64,000 bases of DNA from Azolla caroliniana (lineage: Eukaryota; Polypodiophyta), in the NCBI GenBank assembly GCA_043228905.1, contig JBHGNT010000006.1, positions 3,162,001 through 3,226,000 on the forward strand, in the 5' to 3' direction. How positions within the stretch are numbered: the first letter of the stretch is position 1; each line of letters begins with the position of its first letter. Made by a program: the position numbers and the translations under genes. The notes beneath the pieces are model-generated. The model was not told the origin of the DNA. It was given only the letters and a program-made list of their open reading frames with translations, and did no database searches. Shown one piece after another: positions 44,398 to 55,812 of the stretch.

Positions 44398-45800
44398 ATA
44401 TAGCAATCAATAATGGCTTCTAAACGTTAGCAAAGCCCCATTGCTAGAACATGAATAGGGACTTTTTGTCTGCCTCTATAAAAAACAATCATCTCCATTC
44501 TCCACATTAAAGATACTCCTCCAATGCAAGGGCCATGCAAGCAAGAACCAATTTTCTCGTATGGAGGTTGAGAACAATGGGAAAGCTTGAGATTTTGATC
44601 ATATTGATGGTATCGTTTAATTGCAAATTAACAGCCTCCATATGAGCTCCCCTTTAATTCTTTTGTTTCTCCTCCTGATATCACTTCCATTTTAGCCACA
44701 TTTACAGAAAAATAGATCAAGTTCAATATGAAAACATTTGAGAGAATCTAATTGCCTTCATAGTCGACTCCCTCCAAAGAGTAAACAATAGGCATATACC
44801 AATATGTAAGTCTCATTTGGGTACAACCAAAACTGTCCACTTCCATTAACCACCAGGAAGCACATATAATTAATTGCACTATCAAGAATTAAAAGCAACC
44901 AAAACAATCAAGTAATATTCATGAAAGCATGTATACTATCAGGCCATAAATAGTGATGAATGAACTATCTCTTTTTGATACCACTCATATTGATCGAACC
45001 ATGGCTTTTAGGCTCTGGAATCTATTCTTAATTCTGCAAAGATCACACCTTGTACCTACCATGGCTTTAAGCTCTGGAATCTACTCTTAATTCTGCAAAG
45101 ATCATACCTTGTACCTACCATGGCTTTTAAGCTCTGGAATCTACTCTTAATTCTGCAAAGATCAGACCTTGTACCTCCATACCATGTTGGGAAATGAAAG
45201 GAGACTCTGCGCCACTCGGATTTCCAATACATAGCCCCTTTGCTAGAAACATATATTACATACTTAATCTCAAGCTCTTTGCTGACACGGGGCTCTCTTT
45301 AAGCTCTGCAATCTACTCTGAAGGATGCAACGATTACAACTTGCTGCCTGCATCTGCATTACCATGTTCACAAATGAGAGGAGACTCCGCATCACTCAGT
45401 TTTTCGGTACTGCAGTGGAAGAGTAGCATCAACTCTATACTATCTTCTCTGTAACCTGAAACAATCTTCATGGATGCTTTGCATCTTACTTCCCTGCAAA
45501 CCTCTTCCCCAACCTCAGTTTGTTCCAGAAATCTTGAAGTACTCATGCTATGCTAAGAGCTCGTGTTGTTGGTAGTGGAATGGCCAGTGCAAACACACTC
45601 TACTGATTGAACTCTGTAGAATGGTGGCATCCGACAACTTAGACAAATAGCCTATAATTGCATCATCATGTCACAGAAATATTCACATGCATGAACAGGA
45701 GATGAAAAATAGCCAAAGTGCCCCCAGCTTATTGGGTAATCACCAGAGCATCATTAAATTTCAAAATTTAGAAAAGCACATTGTGTTCTGAAACTAAAAC
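44398..45800 (-). pseudogene. broken copy of the BPP-like last exon
   Basis: Pieces of the last exon and adjoining intron of the gene at 52181-55812 in the same orientation. 44398-44466 matches the region of its stop codon. 45001-45235 matches 52266-52380, with one piece triplicated. 45257-45800 matches 52236 up into the intron near 52800. The protein trace includes EVGEEVCREVRCKAS and GYREDSIELMLLF. It has a premature stop, and the start of the exon has a deletion of roughly 60 bases relative to the parent. Retained intron sequence shows DNA-level duplication, not retroposition. Confidence 0.8.
45001..45180. repeat. ~60-base unit repeated three times
   Basis: Three successive units containing GGCTTTTAAGCTCTGGAATC, then CTTAATTCTGCAAAGATCA and CCTTGTACCTACC, nearly identical. 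The unit derives from the BPP-like last exon (52266-52325). The amplification happened in the pseudogene only. Confidence 0.88.
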
Positions 45801-46922
45801 TGTTGGTGCACATCAATGATCCAGACATGAACCCAGAAACATTATGAAGCGCATTTATGTTTTTAAATTTTAAATTTTGTAACCTTGTGAATCTATAAGA
45901 AACAGGACATTTGTGACCTGTATGCAATATGTTTTGACATACATATTAGTATTTAAAGACTGATCTACCTGATCTACATGCAATTTATAAATGTGCAAAG
46001 GTTTCAAGTTTTCAAATGAACTTCATTTTTTATAAGAATGGCATCAGAACGGCATCAGAATGGGTATTGCATATTAGATGCAGCATCGGAAAAAATAATT
46101 TCACAATAGCCTCACCAAACATTCATGATCTAGATTCTTACAATGCATAAAGAATCAAATATGCAATGAAGACTATTCTTACAATTATTTACCTTCATCT
46201 CATTGCCATCTCTCAAATTTAAAACACCCTTAGAGCTTACATATAAAATACATATTCTAAACAAGTCATTGACATTTACAACATGTAATCTATCCTCCAA
46301 CATTGCCTTTATCAAGTCGGGACATGAGGATGAGCACCTAATTCTATCATTTACATCTGTGTCTCTGAATGATGACAAGTGTATATTAGTATTGATTGTA
46401 GTAATAACAAACAAATGTTTTTTACTTCATCATCCCTCTATTTAGACTTCCTCTCTACATGATTTAACTCAATAACCTGTTAGACCAGATTCAAAAATCT
46501 TCATTTTCCTCTACTAGAGGTTAGGACCATAAGAATAATCCTAGTGTTTACAGAAGAATTGGCTTAGGAGGCAATGCTTTAGCAAGATTAATTGGTTGGT
46601 TACGAGTTCAAATTCCACTGAACATAAATTTGGTCCAGAAATGTTTTGGTCTTTACCAAATACCCTTGGGAAAACCTAAGATTCCACAGCTACTCTTTTG
46701 CACCAACCTCATTAACACTTAGCCAACATCCAAACTTCAGCTATGGGACACTACATAAGGTCAAGTTTTTGTTAACCCTTGTGACTCAAAGCTAAATGTG
46801 GGCATCTTTATGAAATTCTGATTCCCCTTGGAGCACTAAGATTTGCGTAGACATCAATCTTTCATAACATTTGGCCTTTCCAATCTTTTTGTGCATGTGT
46901 GTCACCACAATGAAAGCATATT
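45801..46922. other. intergenic, with possible SINE-like motif
   Basis: Holds dispersed repeat copy B (45805-45930) and AT-rich sequence. Near 46559-46617, TTGGCTTAGGAGGCAATGC followed by GAGTTCAAATTCC resembles A and B boxes of a tRNA-derived SINE on the plus strand. No gene is supported. Confidence 0.35.
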
Positions 46923-48704
46923 TTATCCACCAATGGATATTTTTTTATTTTCTTTGGATTGCAGCTTCATTATCCCATCAAATGCTTGTTTTGCTCTTCC
47001 CAAATTACCGTATGCACAACATGCACCTAACAAAGCCAACCAGATGGTGAGATTGGGTTCCATTGGCATCTTTGTTAAGATAACTTCAATCATCCCAAAG
47101 TTCCCTGTTTGGCCAAGCATCTCTATTATGCTACTATAATGTTTCAAGCCTGGTATTAAACCATAGTCTTTACTTATGGATTCAAAATACTGAAGACCTC
47201 TATGCACAAGGCCACTGTGACTACAAGCCGAAAGAATTGAAACAAATGTGACATCATTTGGTTTCATTTGTGTCTTCTTCAGTACCTCAAAGATTTGTAG
47301 ACACGATACATGATCTCCTAGGCATGCATAACCAGCTATGTATGCATTCCAAAACACTATATCAGGTTGCTCTATAGCTTTATCAAACAATGGTTTTGCA
47401 TCTACCATACTAAGGGTGCAAATCCCATAGACATAGATAAGCGTTGATGCTATACATGGTATTCGGTCATAACCCAAAGCAACTATTTCCATGTGATGTT
47501 GTCTACATCTCTCCACATTTCTTATAGCACCACAAGCTTGAATAAGACATAACAGTATAACATGATCCAGGATCATGCCCTTCTCCTGCACAATTTTATA
47601 AAGATCTAATGCTTTGTGCCCTAATCCTTTATGAACATATGCACACACCATTGCGCTCAATGACATAGTAGTTTGTTCGTTCATTCCATCAAATACAGCT
47701 TCAACTTCTTTTATCAATCCACATTTTCCATACAGACTCATGATTGTATTGCAAACAAAGACATTGGATGCATAACCCATTTTTATGACATCCGTGTGTA
47801 ATGATTTTCCGATCTCCAAATATGATCGATGAATATCTTGTGTTTCTACAAGTATACTACATGCCTGAAGTGCATGCACCAATGTTTGCTCATTCGGGCT
47901 CACACCCTTTTCTTGCATGTGCTTGTAGAGTTGTAAAGCATTCTTTTCATAACCATTTTCAGCGTATGCTGAGAGCATCGTAGTCCATGATATGACATCA
48001 TACTTGAATGGGCATCCACAAAATACATTCTCAGCCTCCTTAATCGCGCCGCATTTGCCATAAACATTTACAAGGCTGTTTGCAACAACAGTGTTTATTG
48101 CACAATGTTTCCAGAAGAAATCCGAATGAATAGCCCGAGAAAGATTGAGAAGCATCAAATCAGCTCCCAGATCCTTTCGGAACAAGCCTTCTTCTTTCTT
48201 GACTAGAATTCTTGTAGCATGAAGAATGATCGAGAAAGTCGTAAAATCCGGATTCATACCTTCGTGCTTCATTTGTCGATACAACAACAATACACGGTTT
48301 GCCTTCCCAAGGTCAACATAGGCCAAGAGCATGCTATTCCAGGAGATAACGCTCCGTCTACGCAGGGCAACAAATATTCTCTCAGCCATTGCGATCTCAC
48401 CACATTTTCCATACATACTCAAGAGACTGTTTGAAACAAAAATGTTGGATAGAAAGTCTTCTTCTCTATGGATAAGGAGAGCATGGATTTCTTTACCATG
48501 CCCAAGATACCTTATACTTGCACAAGCTTTCAAAACACATACAAAAGTGTGTGGACAAGGCTTGATACCATTGTTTTGTATGCGAGAAAAAATGTTCAAT
48601 GCTATCTCAGGTTCACCACGCTCGATACATGATGAAATCATGGTATTCCAAAAGATTGATCTTGATGAAGGAGACCCCAATGCTTTATTTGACCATATGA
48701 TCAT
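46923..48704 (-). CDS. PLS-class PPR protein, short, 593 aa
   Basis: Predicted organellar RNA-binding protein. It differs from the other four PPR proteins here: only four S motifs (SNSLLSMYGKCG, ANSLVNVYGKCG, CNTIMSLYGKCG, ASTLIYVYGIC) and longer inserts within two L motifs (about residues 165-205 and 285-300). P-motif pairs include ND, TN, SD and NN. E1 is present (YSSIIEMLGQTGNFGMIEVI), but the frame stops about midway through E2 (AFDGIMKLQSKENKK), earlier than in its neighbours, and there is no DYW domain. The start lies near the beginning of a P motif, so an upstream leader exon may be missing. It sits between the BPP pseudogene and duplicated non-coding DNA. It could be a truncated gene; the frame itself is intact. 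Confidence 0.85.
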   Translation of the reverse strand: MIIWSNKALGSPSSRSIFWNTMISSCIERGEPEIALNIFSRIQNNGIKPCPHTFVCVLKACASIRYLGHGKEIHALLIHREEDFLSNIFVSNSLLSMYGKCGEIAMAERIFVALRRRSVISWNSMLLAYVDLGKANRVLLLYRQMKHEGMNPDFTTFSIILHATRILVKKEEGLFRKDLGADLMLLNLSRAIHSDFFWKHCAINTVVANSLVNVYGKCGAIKEAENVFCGCPFKYDVISWTTMLSAYAENGYEKNALQLYKHMQEKGVSPNEQTLVHALQACSILVETQDIHRSYLEIGKSLHTDVIKMGYASNVFVCNTIMSLYGKCGLIKEVEAVFDGMNEQTTMSLSAMVCAYVHKGLGHKALDLYKIVQEKGMILDHVILLCLIQACGAIRNVERCRQHHMEIVALGYDRIPCIASTLIYVYGICTLSMVDAKPLFDKAIEQPDIVFWNAYIAGYACLGDHVSCLQIFEVLKKTQMKPNDVTFVSILSACSHSGLVHRGLQYFESISKDYGLIPGLKHYSSIIEMLGQTGNFGMIEVILTKMPMEPNLTIWLALLGACCAYGNLGRAKQAFDGIMKLQSKENKKISIGG

Positions 48705-49104
48705 AGTATATAAGCTTTCGACAACCTAACATATTGTGTTTCTAGTAGTACCTGTTCTTCTGTATTTCTATGCATATTCTCCCACTCAATTTCAGACATT
48801 TCTGATATTCTTGATCATTAATGATGCAATGATGTTAAAGAAATCAGTCCAAAGAATACGAAATGTTAAGATGTGTTCATGCACACATGATCAGGGGTGC
48901 CACACACCTAGGAAAATATCAATTGAAGATGAGTGTAAATTTTTTTCCTCGATCTTCGGCATGGCCTTGCCTCGCCCTCTATCTATATGTGGCCCAATCT
49001 CTTCCAATTTATCCATTCCACATGTTTTGCTCAAACCTGTGTTGTCCTCCAAATGATCCACTGCCATGTTAACTCTGTTTAAATTCTGTGCTGTAATTTT
49101 AAAC

Positions 49105-49530
49105 CCTGCTTGCCAAGATGCATAACCGATAAGGGATCTCTTTGTCCATAACAAGCAAAAAGAATCAGCATAATTTTCTTACTTTCATATCCTACGTTCA
49201 TTTATCAAATGTCCGACTCAAATTAAATCTCATTTACCATAGTGTAGTTTCACAATGCAACCTAAACCTTGGCGAATGTAGCTCTTGGAAAAAAAAAATT
49301 ATAACTTGGTCGAGTTTCTTTTTTATGCATGAAATGCTACAAATTTGCAAAAAAAGTATGACAATTTTAGAGGATTAGTACAAAATTTATATATATATCT
49401 CAGTTATAAATTACATAATGAAGGCATGTTTTTCTCAAAACGCATACATCAGCCTCATTGAAATAAATGTAATACACTTAGAATTTCTACAGATAAATAT
49501 GTAATTATTTATTCCATAGCATGTAGCAGA
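49105..49530. repeat. dispersed repeat, copy B (partner 40010-40520)
   Basis: See copy A for the shared landmarks. Here the repeat lies immediately before the PPR gene fragment at 49745, whereas copy A lies beyond the 5' end of the intact PPR gene. Confidence 0.7.
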
Positions 49531-49744
49531 AGTTGTTGAAGAGCGACAATATAACCACACAAGCTCATGAACAAAGAACAAGATCTCTCTGTTCATTATC
49601 GACCTATGCTAGAGATCATTCCAAGACAAAAATTACAATCCATCTCATTTGAGAATCTTACATCTATAGGTAACATGATTCTTTCGTCACTTTTATTTTA
49701 TTTTTTATTTTTTATACAAATATATTTATTTTGGTTTTTCAAAC

Positions 49745-50215
49745 AAAATGCCTTTTCCATGTCTTCCACCCCTCTATAATAGTAAAGAAAAGGGACAAAG
49801 GCACGTCCAGAAAATAGAACAATTTCTTCATTTGCAAACGCTGGTAGAGGTTATTTCCATATTTCACATGCCCAGTGATGAGAGTATTCCAAGATAATTC
49901 GTAAAGACACAACAATGCATCAAAGGCCTTGTGAGCTTCATGGATACATCCAACATCCACGAACATAGACACAAGGCCAGTCATTATTCATAAAGCTTCC
50001 AAGTCATTACTATACGCAAAGGAATGAGGACGAATTGCCTGTTTGAAAATCACTCCTTCGTCTAGATCCATGAAATATGCGTAAGTAATATGCCTACAAT
50101 GGAAGGTTGAGGATTGTGTACCTTTCTCGACAAGTGGATATCCTCGATCGAGGGTGGGAATCTTCCAGAGAGCCCTGGAGTAGATTGCCATGTCTGAATA
50201 AAGTGGCGAGAAGCT
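49745..50215 (-). pseudogene. decayed 5' fragment of the 35865-38510 PPR gene
   Basis: Matches 37990-38520 at DNA level in the same orientation. Translated traces include LISMFVDVGCIDEA-like MFVDVGCIHEAHKAFDALL and ELSWNTLITG. Several frame changes break the reading frame, a deletion of about 55 bases removes leader codons, and everything after the first P and L motifs is absent. Not expected to encode protein. Confidence 0.88.
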
Positions 50216-51020
50216 CGAAGTTTAGGGTTAAGGGGGGTCGTCCCTGCACAGTCCAGGGGATTCCAACAGAGCTTGGGGTGACATGCAAATAATGATATAC
50301 ATACATGATACAACTTTACAAGGCTACCATTTTTTGTACACTAGAGAAATGCTCGGAGATCATTCATTCAAATACCACCCAACCAACGTTTAGGTCCTAA
50401 TGTGTAGCCCATGGTATCCATGTTGGCATAAAAGGCCGACTCCTTCCACTTTGTATCCATATAAGTGTGAACACGTCCAATAGTTAGGGCTTGGGTATAT
50501 ACACTCTAACCTAACCTTGTAACTATATGATCGTCTTGTATCGTATCTTGAGTCTTGTAGAGAAAGAGTTACAGAATAATAGAGAACTTCCATTGAAGCT
50601 AGAACTGCGTCTATCTTCTTCTTCATATTGCTACATATCTGTGTTGTTTGTTGTGCATAGCTCAAACAAGTCCTCACACACATACTTCCGCACATACTTT
50701 CAAACCTCCTTCCAGCAATCCATCCCATCTTTCACAGTCCTTCCTTCGTTGTACACAAGTTTGTGTACGCACATACGTGTCCCATGATTCGCCTAAAGGC
50801 ATTAACGAAGAGATCACGTTGACATAAAACGGTTTGTTGTGGCCTCCCCATTACCCATATGGGTCCATCGTGTTGCCCATCACAACAAAATAGCCTCAGC
50901 ATTGCCCAAATGGTTCGATCATGTTGACATCACATTAGTTGATTGCAACCTCGTCTGCCACCCCCCACATGGCTCGACATTTAAGATTTACTCTAAATCT
51001 TAGCTTCTTCTTTTTTGCAA
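50216..51020. other. intergenic, possibly transposon-derived
   Basis: No gene supported. The 50390-50760 stretch (TGTAACT..., AGAGTTACAGAATAATAGAGA, then a CTTCTTCTTC run) resembles the transcribed end of an LTR retrotransposon, but no TG...CA boundary, primer-binding site or second LTR was found. Confidence 0.35.
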
Positions 51021-51025
51021 CATAA

Positions 51026-52095
51026 GAGTATGATTGATTACATAGTCATAGCAAGAGAGGGCCATCTTGTCCCCTATAGGAACATGGCTCTTGATACAAC
51101 GATCATCTTTTAATAGTGGGTTATGTGTGCAAAGGGTGGTGCAAAATGCATGGCAAGTCATGACATTGCACCCTCATATTAGATGTATGTAATATAAAAC
51201 TTGTCATAGTAATTATATTGATGTCATCACGTGCTCCTTGTCAAGGAGTAAGTTTTTTGTCTTTTTAAAAGTATTTTCACATGCTAACTCTTCATATTAA
51301 TAATTACACGTGAGTTGAATATAAAACGGAAGAATGTTGATTTTTAGTCAAATATGAACAAAAAAAATGGTTTATGAACAATATCAAAATTTAAAAGAAA
51401 TTAGGGTTCCACAATTAATGAATCACATTTTTTCATTAATCAAATCAGGATAATCAATCAATTATTAAGAAGCCTATGTGATTATTTTCACTGAAATCTT
51501 GTGTTTTTATGGATAAACATATTATCAATAAGAACAATGCTTCTCATTATATTGATTGAACACTTTCAAAGCACATTGATACATATATTAACAATAAGAA
51601 CGCTATGATTAATTGCATTGTCATAATGGGATAGGGCATCATGACCATCCAAGAATACTGACTCTTGAGACAACAAGCATCTTTGGATAATGGGTTTTAA
51701 GCTACAATTCACGACAGGCATAAAATCAGGGGTAATTTGGGAGACATCTGGCTACATACCCCTTGTTAAGCGATGTGTTGTTTATCTTGTAAAATTTATT
51801 TGCATGGTAATTATTCACATTAATAATTTATTATGATTTGACTATAAATTTAACCACCAAGGAGAAACATATCAATTATGAACAATAAATGGTAAGGAAC
51901 ATCAAAATTCAAAAGAAATAAGCATTTCATAATTAATGAGCCACATTTTTTCACCAATCAAATTAAAATAATCAACTATTAAAAAACTTTTGTGACAACT
52001 CTAAATATATCTTTTCTGGATAAACTGTATTAACATTACGAGCAGTGCCTCACAGAAAGTCAATTGAACACATTTCAACATGATTGGTAGCATGT
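51026..52095. repeat. old ~0.5-kb tandem duplication
   Basis: Copies of roughly 51026-51585 and 51600-52095 run in the same orientation. Shared landmarks in order: TATGATT(G/A)ATT, AGGGC(C/A)TC, CTCTTGA(T/G)AC, CTCCTTGTCAAG / CCCCTTGTTAAG, TTCA(T/C)ATTAATAAT, ATGAACAAT, CACATTTTTTCA and a TTGA(T)TGAACAC-like end. Small indels separate them (spacing 574 bases at the left, about 510 at the right). Non-coding, just downstream of the BPP-like gene. Confidence 0.75.
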
Positions 52096-52180
52096 AAACC
52101 ATGGTGATTCTAAATATGATTCTCCTCATGTTGCTGGATGAAGAAATCAAAGTGGTACCTCTTTTGATACTCAATTTGAT

Positions 52181-55100
52181 TTAGCAATGGCTTCCGGACG
52201 GTGACAAAGCCCCGGTGCTAGAACATGAATACGGACTTAACCTCAAACTCTCAGCTGACATTGGACTCTCTTTTAAGCTCTGGAATCTACTCTTGATGCT
52301 GCAAAGATCACAACTTGCACCTCCATTACCATGTTGACAAACAAGAGGAGACTCCGCGCCACTCAGCTTTTCAATACTGCGGCGGAAGAGTTGCATCAAC
52401 TCTACACTATCTTCTCTGTAATCGGAAATACTCCTCGGGGATGCTTTGCTTCCTACTTCGCTGCAAACCTCTTCACCCACCTCACTTCCTTCTAGGTCTC
52501 TTGCAATACTCATGCTATGCTCAGAGCTTGCAGTGCTGCTTGCTGAATGGCCAGTGCGAATACACCCTACGGATCGTACAACTCCGTAGAATGCTGGCAT
52601 TGACGACGATGAGGTTATGTTTGGTACGAGGGATCGGATTCTGTTTGTTGCATTTTGCCGAATATCCTACAGTTGCATCATCATGTGACAAATCAATCTA
52701 CACACGCATACCCCAAAGGGGTGGGTGAACACCGAAGTAGCCCTGGCTTGTTGAGTAATCACGAGAATAACCTTAAATTTCCAATTTAGAAAAATGTGAA
52801 CGCACCCAATAACCAGAATACACCTTCTGTGCTACAAAAGTATCACTACTATACAGGGGTATTCGAGTAATTATTGAAAACTTGGGGGATATTCTCGTAA
52901 ATACCCATCAAGTTAGGGCTATTGTGCTCTTTCCCCTACAAAAAAGCTATCATCAAATCCATAGAGCTAAAAATATATTTGAGTTACCATATGTCGAAGG
53001 GCCATGTCGATTGGCTTCCGCGGTAAATTCCTACTATCTTTAATTGTTGGAGTTGTGGGCTTCATGGCACGTCTTGTATGCGATGTTGACATTTCTTCCG
53101 GGGACATGGATGATGTGAGGGCAACACGTCGAGACTGTAACATACGATCAACCATCTTGCTACTTCTACCAACGCTCATGTCATTCAAGTTGTTACCCTC
53201 ATTCCGTCCATTTCTTGAGAGGGGTCTTTCAGAGGTGGATGCCCGGCCTCGAGTGATGTTAGGCGAGGACGACTGTCTTCTCGATCTATCTAGAATTGAT
53301 TCACTTGTTTTCGATGAGGTTGTCGATGATGGGGATGGGGGGTTTGCTGATGAATGGGCCATAGAGGGCCTTGATGATGATGATGACGATGAAGCACCCT
53401 GCCTAAACCCCCCAGTCTTAGATGGTGTTCCCGGCCTTGTCTTAGTTGGTGTTCCCGGCCTTGAAGGACCCAACAATGGTGAAGACAATGTTGTTCGTGG
53501 CCTTGAAGAAACTAACAATGGTGATGAAGATGTACCCGGTTTGACACAACCCATGGATGGTGACACACTTGGCCTACCAGTACCTACAGAAGTGCCTCTA
53601 GAATTGGAAACAGAACGAGTGCCGGGTATAGTTGTAGTTCTTAGGTTCGGGGGTGGCTCGAGTGAGAATCCTGGCATCTCGGATGGTTGCCAAGCATGGG
53701 GAACAGTAGCTCTAACATTAGGAGAGCTTCCACGAGAACTCAGTGTATTTCTTGAAGGCAAAGAGCTTGCCCTGTTAGCCGAAGAAGACCTTCCTGGTGC
53801 TGATTGTCCTTGAGACATCACAGGAGTAGAAGGTCTTCGAAGAGGAGTGGTGGATCTTGATGGAACCCCCGACCTTGTAGATGATGAATTTGTATTGGAC
53901 CTAGCAGTAATGCCGATGCTTCCATTAGTAGTTGAAGATGGGATCGTGGGTCGGCTTCTTGTGGGTGTTGAAGGACGAGATGATGAACTAGGCCTTGATG
54001 TTGGGGCTGAGGATGTTGTTGGAGCAAGAGACGAGCGTCTATTTGGTCCACCTGCTGGCGAATTGTTGTAGAGATTACCACCACGGACCGTTCTCGATGT
54101 CGAATCCGACCTTGATGTTATTGTTGATGGTTCCCTCAGCATCTGCACATTTCCAAATGATGGATTGGCAAACAAATAAGCTAGTTGCAGAAGTATCTTT
54201 ATTTCAAATTGGATTCAAGTTGTCTCCAATATTCTCATAATATTGAAACATAAAACAAGAAGGCATATGTGAGCACATAAAACAACATGTCCGAACCCGA
54301 TTTCAAATATACAAGAAAATAAATATTCAACATAAGCTTTGATGCTAAAAGTAAAGATTTCGCCTTTTTAATATAAACTTACTCGACTTGTCTTGATTGT
54401 AGCAAGAGATTTCACAAGATTAGGAAGTCCTTTCTGGGATGAAATGTTTCCAGCACTTTCCATTGGTTCATTCTCCAATGCATTCGTTACCAAAGGTGTG
54501 CCAGGAGGAGTCATGAGCCTATGGAAAATTCATATGAGAAAGTTTAAAAAAACAAAATTCCAGCATACTACATTGGTTGGTTTCCATCATAGATTGATAT
54601 GGTTTCTTGTTTGCCTTACCAGTCATAGTCATTTTTACCCATATCAGAAGCTAGAAGCTCCTCACCCGATGTCCTTCCTCGATATACATTGGTTGCAGCT
54701 GCAGATGTTGCCATTCTATATAATGATGGATTTGCTAGCCTTGCTGCTTAAGAGAAGAAGAAATATCAGCTTATTAGAACAAAACACATATCATACATGC
54801 ATGCGTGGATAGCCTGCATAGATACACATATATGCAGGCATATGTACACATGATATGTACATGCATATACAGTATAAGTATATAAACGTGATGAAATGTT
54901 CAAATACTCTTCACACTAAGATGAATTCATGTATTCATTTCACATTGTATGTATATGAGCAAAGTGCCTAAGTCTTCTTTTAAAGTGACCAAATGCTATT
55001 CACATAACTTTGCATAAAAAACTAGGAGTAATGTCCAAATATTCTCGCACTAGACCAAATGCAGGTTGAATCCTTGCATTCACGTCACATTTGAACGATG

Positions 55101-55812
55101 AGCTTTGAACATAGAAATGTTAAGAAGATAATGTGACATACATAATCAATATGCTCAAATCTTTTGTTGATAGATGAATATGCTTCGGCATGCTTGATAT
55201 AAAACCTCCAATTTTTGAGCTTCCCAGATATGAACAAGGATACAATTTTAAAATTAATTCAATACTTCTATCACTAAAACTCTCAAAGTTTGATTCTAAA
55301 TTTTGAGTTTGCCTAGTAGATTTTGAGTTTCTCAAAAGCTTATTAATGAGAAAATCTACTGAGTATTTAGGCTTTAAAAATCTAAAATTGACCACATTTT
55401 TCTATTGCTAAAAATGTTTCGAACTGTGATGCTAAAAATTTTGTAGCTATCCTAGTAAGCACTGATGTAGCTAAGATTATTTTCCAGACAGGAAAGTAAT
55501 TCAGTTTTAGGAGGAGGAGAGACAAAAAAAACAAACCATGGTTAACGATCCATTGAAGATAAGGAATAAACAAAACCAAAAAAAAACTAACCATGGTTAC
55601 GATCACGTAAAGATCAGAAAGAAAACAAAACCATGGATAAGGTAAGGTGAAGAGAGACACAAAAACTGACCATGGTTAGGATCGGAGTGTTGATTCTCAG
55701 CAACAGGACGCATAGGAAGACTGTGCTTCTTCTCTCTTTCTCTCCTCTGCATTTCATGGAACAGAGCCAAGTCATCATCCCTCTCGCCTCTACTGCCTCT
55801 TGCCGAAGCCAT
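52181..55812 (-). CDS. basic proline/serine-rich (BPP-like) protein, 681 aa
   Basis: Resembles a plant family of basic Pro/Ser/Arg-rich proteins (Arabidopsis BPP group, reported to bind microtubules). Exons on the minus strand: 55812-55671, 54746-54620, 54518-54383, 54142-52988, 52666-52181; all GT-AG, and the 2046-nt frame closes. Family landmarks: an N-terminal DDDLALFHEMQRREREKK block (about 12-29); GEELLASDMGKNDYDWLMTP and PPGTPL around the exon 2/3 junction; a long disordered Ser/Thr/Pro/Arg region in exon 4; then PIDMALRHMDIRQN across the exon 4/5 junction and a Ser-rich tail with GYREDS-like residues (DYREDSVELMQLF). Exon 2 has a tandem AAGCAG acceptor that could add or drop one Ala. 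Function is inferred from resemblance only. Confidence 0.85.

Noticed and set aside
50390-50760. Solo LTR
   Set aside because: The composition resembles the transcribed end of an LTR, but no terminal TG/CA, target duplication or second copy could be shown.
53004-53813. 269-codon plus-strand open frame
   Set aside because: It is the antisense shadow of the large Ser/Pro-rich exon of the BPP-like gene; the low-complexity composition keeps the opposite strand open.
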